A DNA stretch of 64,000 nt, taken from contig NW_020653900.1 in assembly GCF_003589595.1 (NCBI RefSeq), positions 1,691,797 to 1,755,796 on the forward strand, given 5' to 3'. Of the stretch, positions 61,863-64,000 are shown in pieces; the first letter of the stretch is position 1, and every line of letters begins with the position of its first letter. This DNA comes from Hyposmocoma kahamanoa (taxonomy: Eukaryota > Arthropoda > Insecta > Lepidoptera > Cosmopterigidae). The notes beneath the pieces are model-generated. The model ran no database searches, was not told where the DNA came from, and saw only the letters and a list, made by a program, of their open reading frames with translations. The translations under genes were made by a program, and so were the position numbers.

Positions 61863-62514
61863 GGTTGTAAATTAAGGTGTTCATCACATTATTCTCGTGA
61901 TCTATTAAAATATCCTTTATTACATGTAGTAGGTACTTGCGTATGAATGTTTTTATACCAGGATTACGTATTAGTGTCTTGATTATGGACTGCAATAACG
62001 ACATTGAGGCACTCTTGTTCAAAATACCACAAACACAATAATAAACAGGTTTATTGTTTGATGTCACTTTTTAAATACCGAACGACCGCTTCAATTCTAT
62101 AACCAATACCGCGTGTGACGACACACGCTATGCAACGAGATTGTGCAAATGTGTGCGTCCGTACACGGCGCGCGACAGACGTGCACACATACATACAAGC
62201 CGAGCTGCTACGTTTGTATGGAGTTACCAATTATACTGTACCTGTACCATTAGTTACTTTGACACTTTGTATTCTCGTTAGCACGTGTCTCTTGCCTATG
62301 TGGCACCTGCTTGATCACGTCAGGCATCTTTTGTCAAACACTTATCTTGTGTTAGTCACTTTACAGGGGTGATATGCGAACCTGTCAGCTTTGGTCGTTA
62401 AGCATTATGAATGAATATCGTTAGTAGACTACGACGTATAGTAACATTACCTCTACTATGAGTTCGCAAGGTTGAAATCGTCAACGAGTATTTAAAAAGT
62501 AACCATATTAAGAT
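61863..62514. other. Unassigned; two short open frames
   Basis: Minus 61858-62067 (69 codons) and plus 62115-62372 (85 codons) have no family likeness and no repeat partner in the window. Confidence 0.3.
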
Positions 62515-62680
62515 AAATTTATTTCAATATAGCTTAATCTAATACAATACAAATAAAACAAATGTAAATAAAGGTATTATATTATTAAAATAAGTATTAT
62601 ACAATCTTCATAGTAAAGTTATAAATTGTAATATTAGAACTTAATGTGTAATTGAGATGCCTAAGTAAATGTGTACCTGT
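62515..62680 (-). repeat. LINE 3' UTR, antisense, partner of 10903
   Basis: AAGATAAATTTATTTCAATA, TAGCTTAATCTAATACAATA and TTGAGATGCCTAAGTAAATG are shared with 10903-11135. Confidence 0.65.
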
Positions 62681-62766
62681 ATGTTAGGCCATCTTTTTGG
62701 GCTAATTTCTTTATATTATAGCTTAAAAAGCGATTTTCCATATTTAACAATAAAATAATTAGTAGT

Positions 62767-62922
62767 TATTATAATGACGAACTTGGTTGTAAGCGACACA
62801 CCCATAACAGTTGCAGTGTCATTCAGAGCTTTAAATAGCAAAGACAAGACCCATGTAACTGTAGTTTCACCAGAACCCTAACCCTTCAAAACCAGAACAT
62901 CGTAACACTCATATCACTACGT
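62767..62922 (+). repeat. RepA repeat with deletions
   Basis: TTGGTTGTAAGCGACACACC, CATTCAGAGCTTTAAATAGC, TTTCACCAGAACCCTAACCC. Confidence 0.78.
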
Positions 62923-62977
62923 GGCTTTAATTAAGTGTGACTTGTTGTGTGATTAGTTGTTTACAATTCCGAAAGTA

Positions 62978-63090
62978 CAGGGGTCAAGAGCATGTCAAGC
63001 TTGACACTTAAGACTTGAATCCAACTCTATGCCGATTACGATAAGAACGGTCCAAAGTACAAAGTGTCAAGCTTGATGTGCTCTTGACTG
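62978..63090. mobile_element. MITE-2 copy 2, TA target duplication
   Basis: 113 bp, reverse complement of 9237-9348. Ends CAGGGGTCAAGAGCATGTC and GATGTGCTCTTGACTG, flanked by TA at 62976-62977 and 63091-63092. Confidence 0.92.
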
Positions 63091-63092
63091 TA

Positions 63093-63737
63093 CTATCTAC
63101 ACCTCTTTAATTTGTTGCTGTTTTCACAGACATGCCGTATAAGTAACATCGTTATTTTTTATATCATAAAGCATCAATGAAACTCTACTCGGTTATTCGT
63201 CTAAATTGTAATAAATGGTGTTATAAAAACTTGCCAAATTGAACATCGCCGGAGATTCAATAAGGCGATATTGGAAATTGAAAGTTGGACGCGTGATGCG
63301 AGCGAAGTTTGTCGGAAACTCAGCGAAATGGAACACTCCGATGACAAATTGTTTTAGATGTGCGTTGAGATTTTATAACACTTTTTGAACAATTTTTGTC
63401 GTATAAACGTATATTAAACAGCTGTGATATGAGTTATAATGCTGGCTTCTGAATTACTGGATCCTTAATAATATATCAAATGCGTTGTCGTTCATGGCAT
63501 ATGACATTTCAATTTGGAACGCAGCAGTACAATAGAAATTGAGATGGATGTATTAAAACTAAAATGATGTCTTCCCAATGCCATATAAGCAAATTAAAAC
63601 TGACTATTCCCATATTAATAGAAGTTGTTCTATAATTGAACCCTGATTGTATTTTAATGTAAGAATTTGAGGCAATGAGCAATAGGCATAAAAATACAAC
63701 AATTTCAAATGCAATTTATTAACCTAGACAAGGCGAT
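63093..63737. other. No gene recognised
   Basis: An open stretch near 63240-63350 (ILEIESWTRDASEV) ends in a stop and has no recognisable family. Confidence 0.35.
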
Positions 63738-64000
63738 ATAATAATAATAATAATTCTTTATTAACAGGTATATACTCATATTAAATACAAATTAGAAATA
63801 TATACAAAATCAAAAGCAAAAGCAATAAAACTAAAATAATTGTCAATACAATAAAATACAATACAAACCGCTTATAAGATAAGCCTGTCATTTCTTATTT
63901 CCATCACGATGCACGGAAATCCAGTGTTTAAAAAGTGAACGGAGAACCCTGTTGTCAGACGCACGGAGACGGCACCAAAAGCTGGCGACGCGAGACCTTT
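63738..64000 (-). pseudogene. LINE 3' end with (ATT)n tail, cut by window edge
   Basis: On the minus strand it reads, from the window edge, FWCRLRASDNRVLRSLFKHW and ISVHRDGNKK followed by TGA. A 3' UTR of about 140 nt follows, with AATAAAG and then (ATT)n at 63738-63755 on the plus strand. The AATAAAG plus (ATT)n end is the same as in the fragment at 24926-25039. A host-gene 3' exon is possible, but the tail makes a LINE more likely. The rest lies outside the window. Confidence 0.5.

Noticed and set aside
11838..62922. CRISPR-like array from many RepA copies
   Set aside because: Copies are irregularly spaced over 50 kb, in both orientations and variably truncated, in a eukaryotic setting.

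Overview
The window reads as repeat-dense, AT-rich nuclear DNA from an insect, most likely a ditrysian moth (possibly a noctuoid). This rests on the mix of repeats: several tRNA-derived SINE families with intact A and B boxes, RTE-type LINE ends whose C-terminal wording is typical of Lepidoptera, Penelope-like retroelements (PLEs), short LINE tails ending in AATAAA plus (ATT)n, and many two-ended MITEs. I see no rRNA gene, no functional tRNA gene, no CRISPR array and no bacterial operon. No host protein-coding gene can be supported; the best candidate is one 102-nt internal exon (54939-55040).

The left edge (1-1863, minus strand) is the best preserved coding region. An open, degenerate SGNH-like ORF1 overlaps an ORF2 that begins with an APE-type endonuclease and runs off the window. 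From 2.4 to 23 kb the sequence is a patchwork of ACCGACTTC repeats, SINEs, RepA repeats and MITEs. The notable ones are a P-like MITE (13881-14166), a PLE 3' end with a GIY-YIG fragment (15463-16200) and an internally deleted PIF/Harbinger element (16453-16983). A LINE RNase H/zinc-knuckle end (24180-25865) is split by a later LINE-tail insertion and lies between inverted repeat arms. From 28 to 46 kb come a GC-rich 751-bp retroposed insertion with a 13-bp target duplication (32602-33352), an RTE end, a second PLE copy, a MITE cluster with two perfect hairpins (37.4-38.0 kb), and a clean excision footprint of the P-like MITE (43846-43879). From 46 to 64 kb come a full-length SINE with a 15-bp target duplication, PLE fold-backs, a third P-like MITE copy, several LINE C-terminal fragments (one apparently a twin-priming inversion) and a third PLE copy.

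The elements act on one another rather than as a pathway. Insertions sit inside older repeats, and other copies in the same window act as empty sites. That fixes boundaries and target duplications for the TA-flanked MITE, the GC-rich insertion, SINE2, and the P-like element and its footprint. The most unusual signals are the P-like MITE family with its 18-nt footprint, and a conserved hammerhead-ribozyme-like fold in the PLE terminal repeats together with coding-free fold-back PLE derivatives.

Names such as RepA to RepI, SINE1 to SINE4 and MITE-1 to MITE-6 are labels for this window only. Boundaries of diverged repeats are accurate to about 10-20 bases; boundaries fixed by target duplications are exact.
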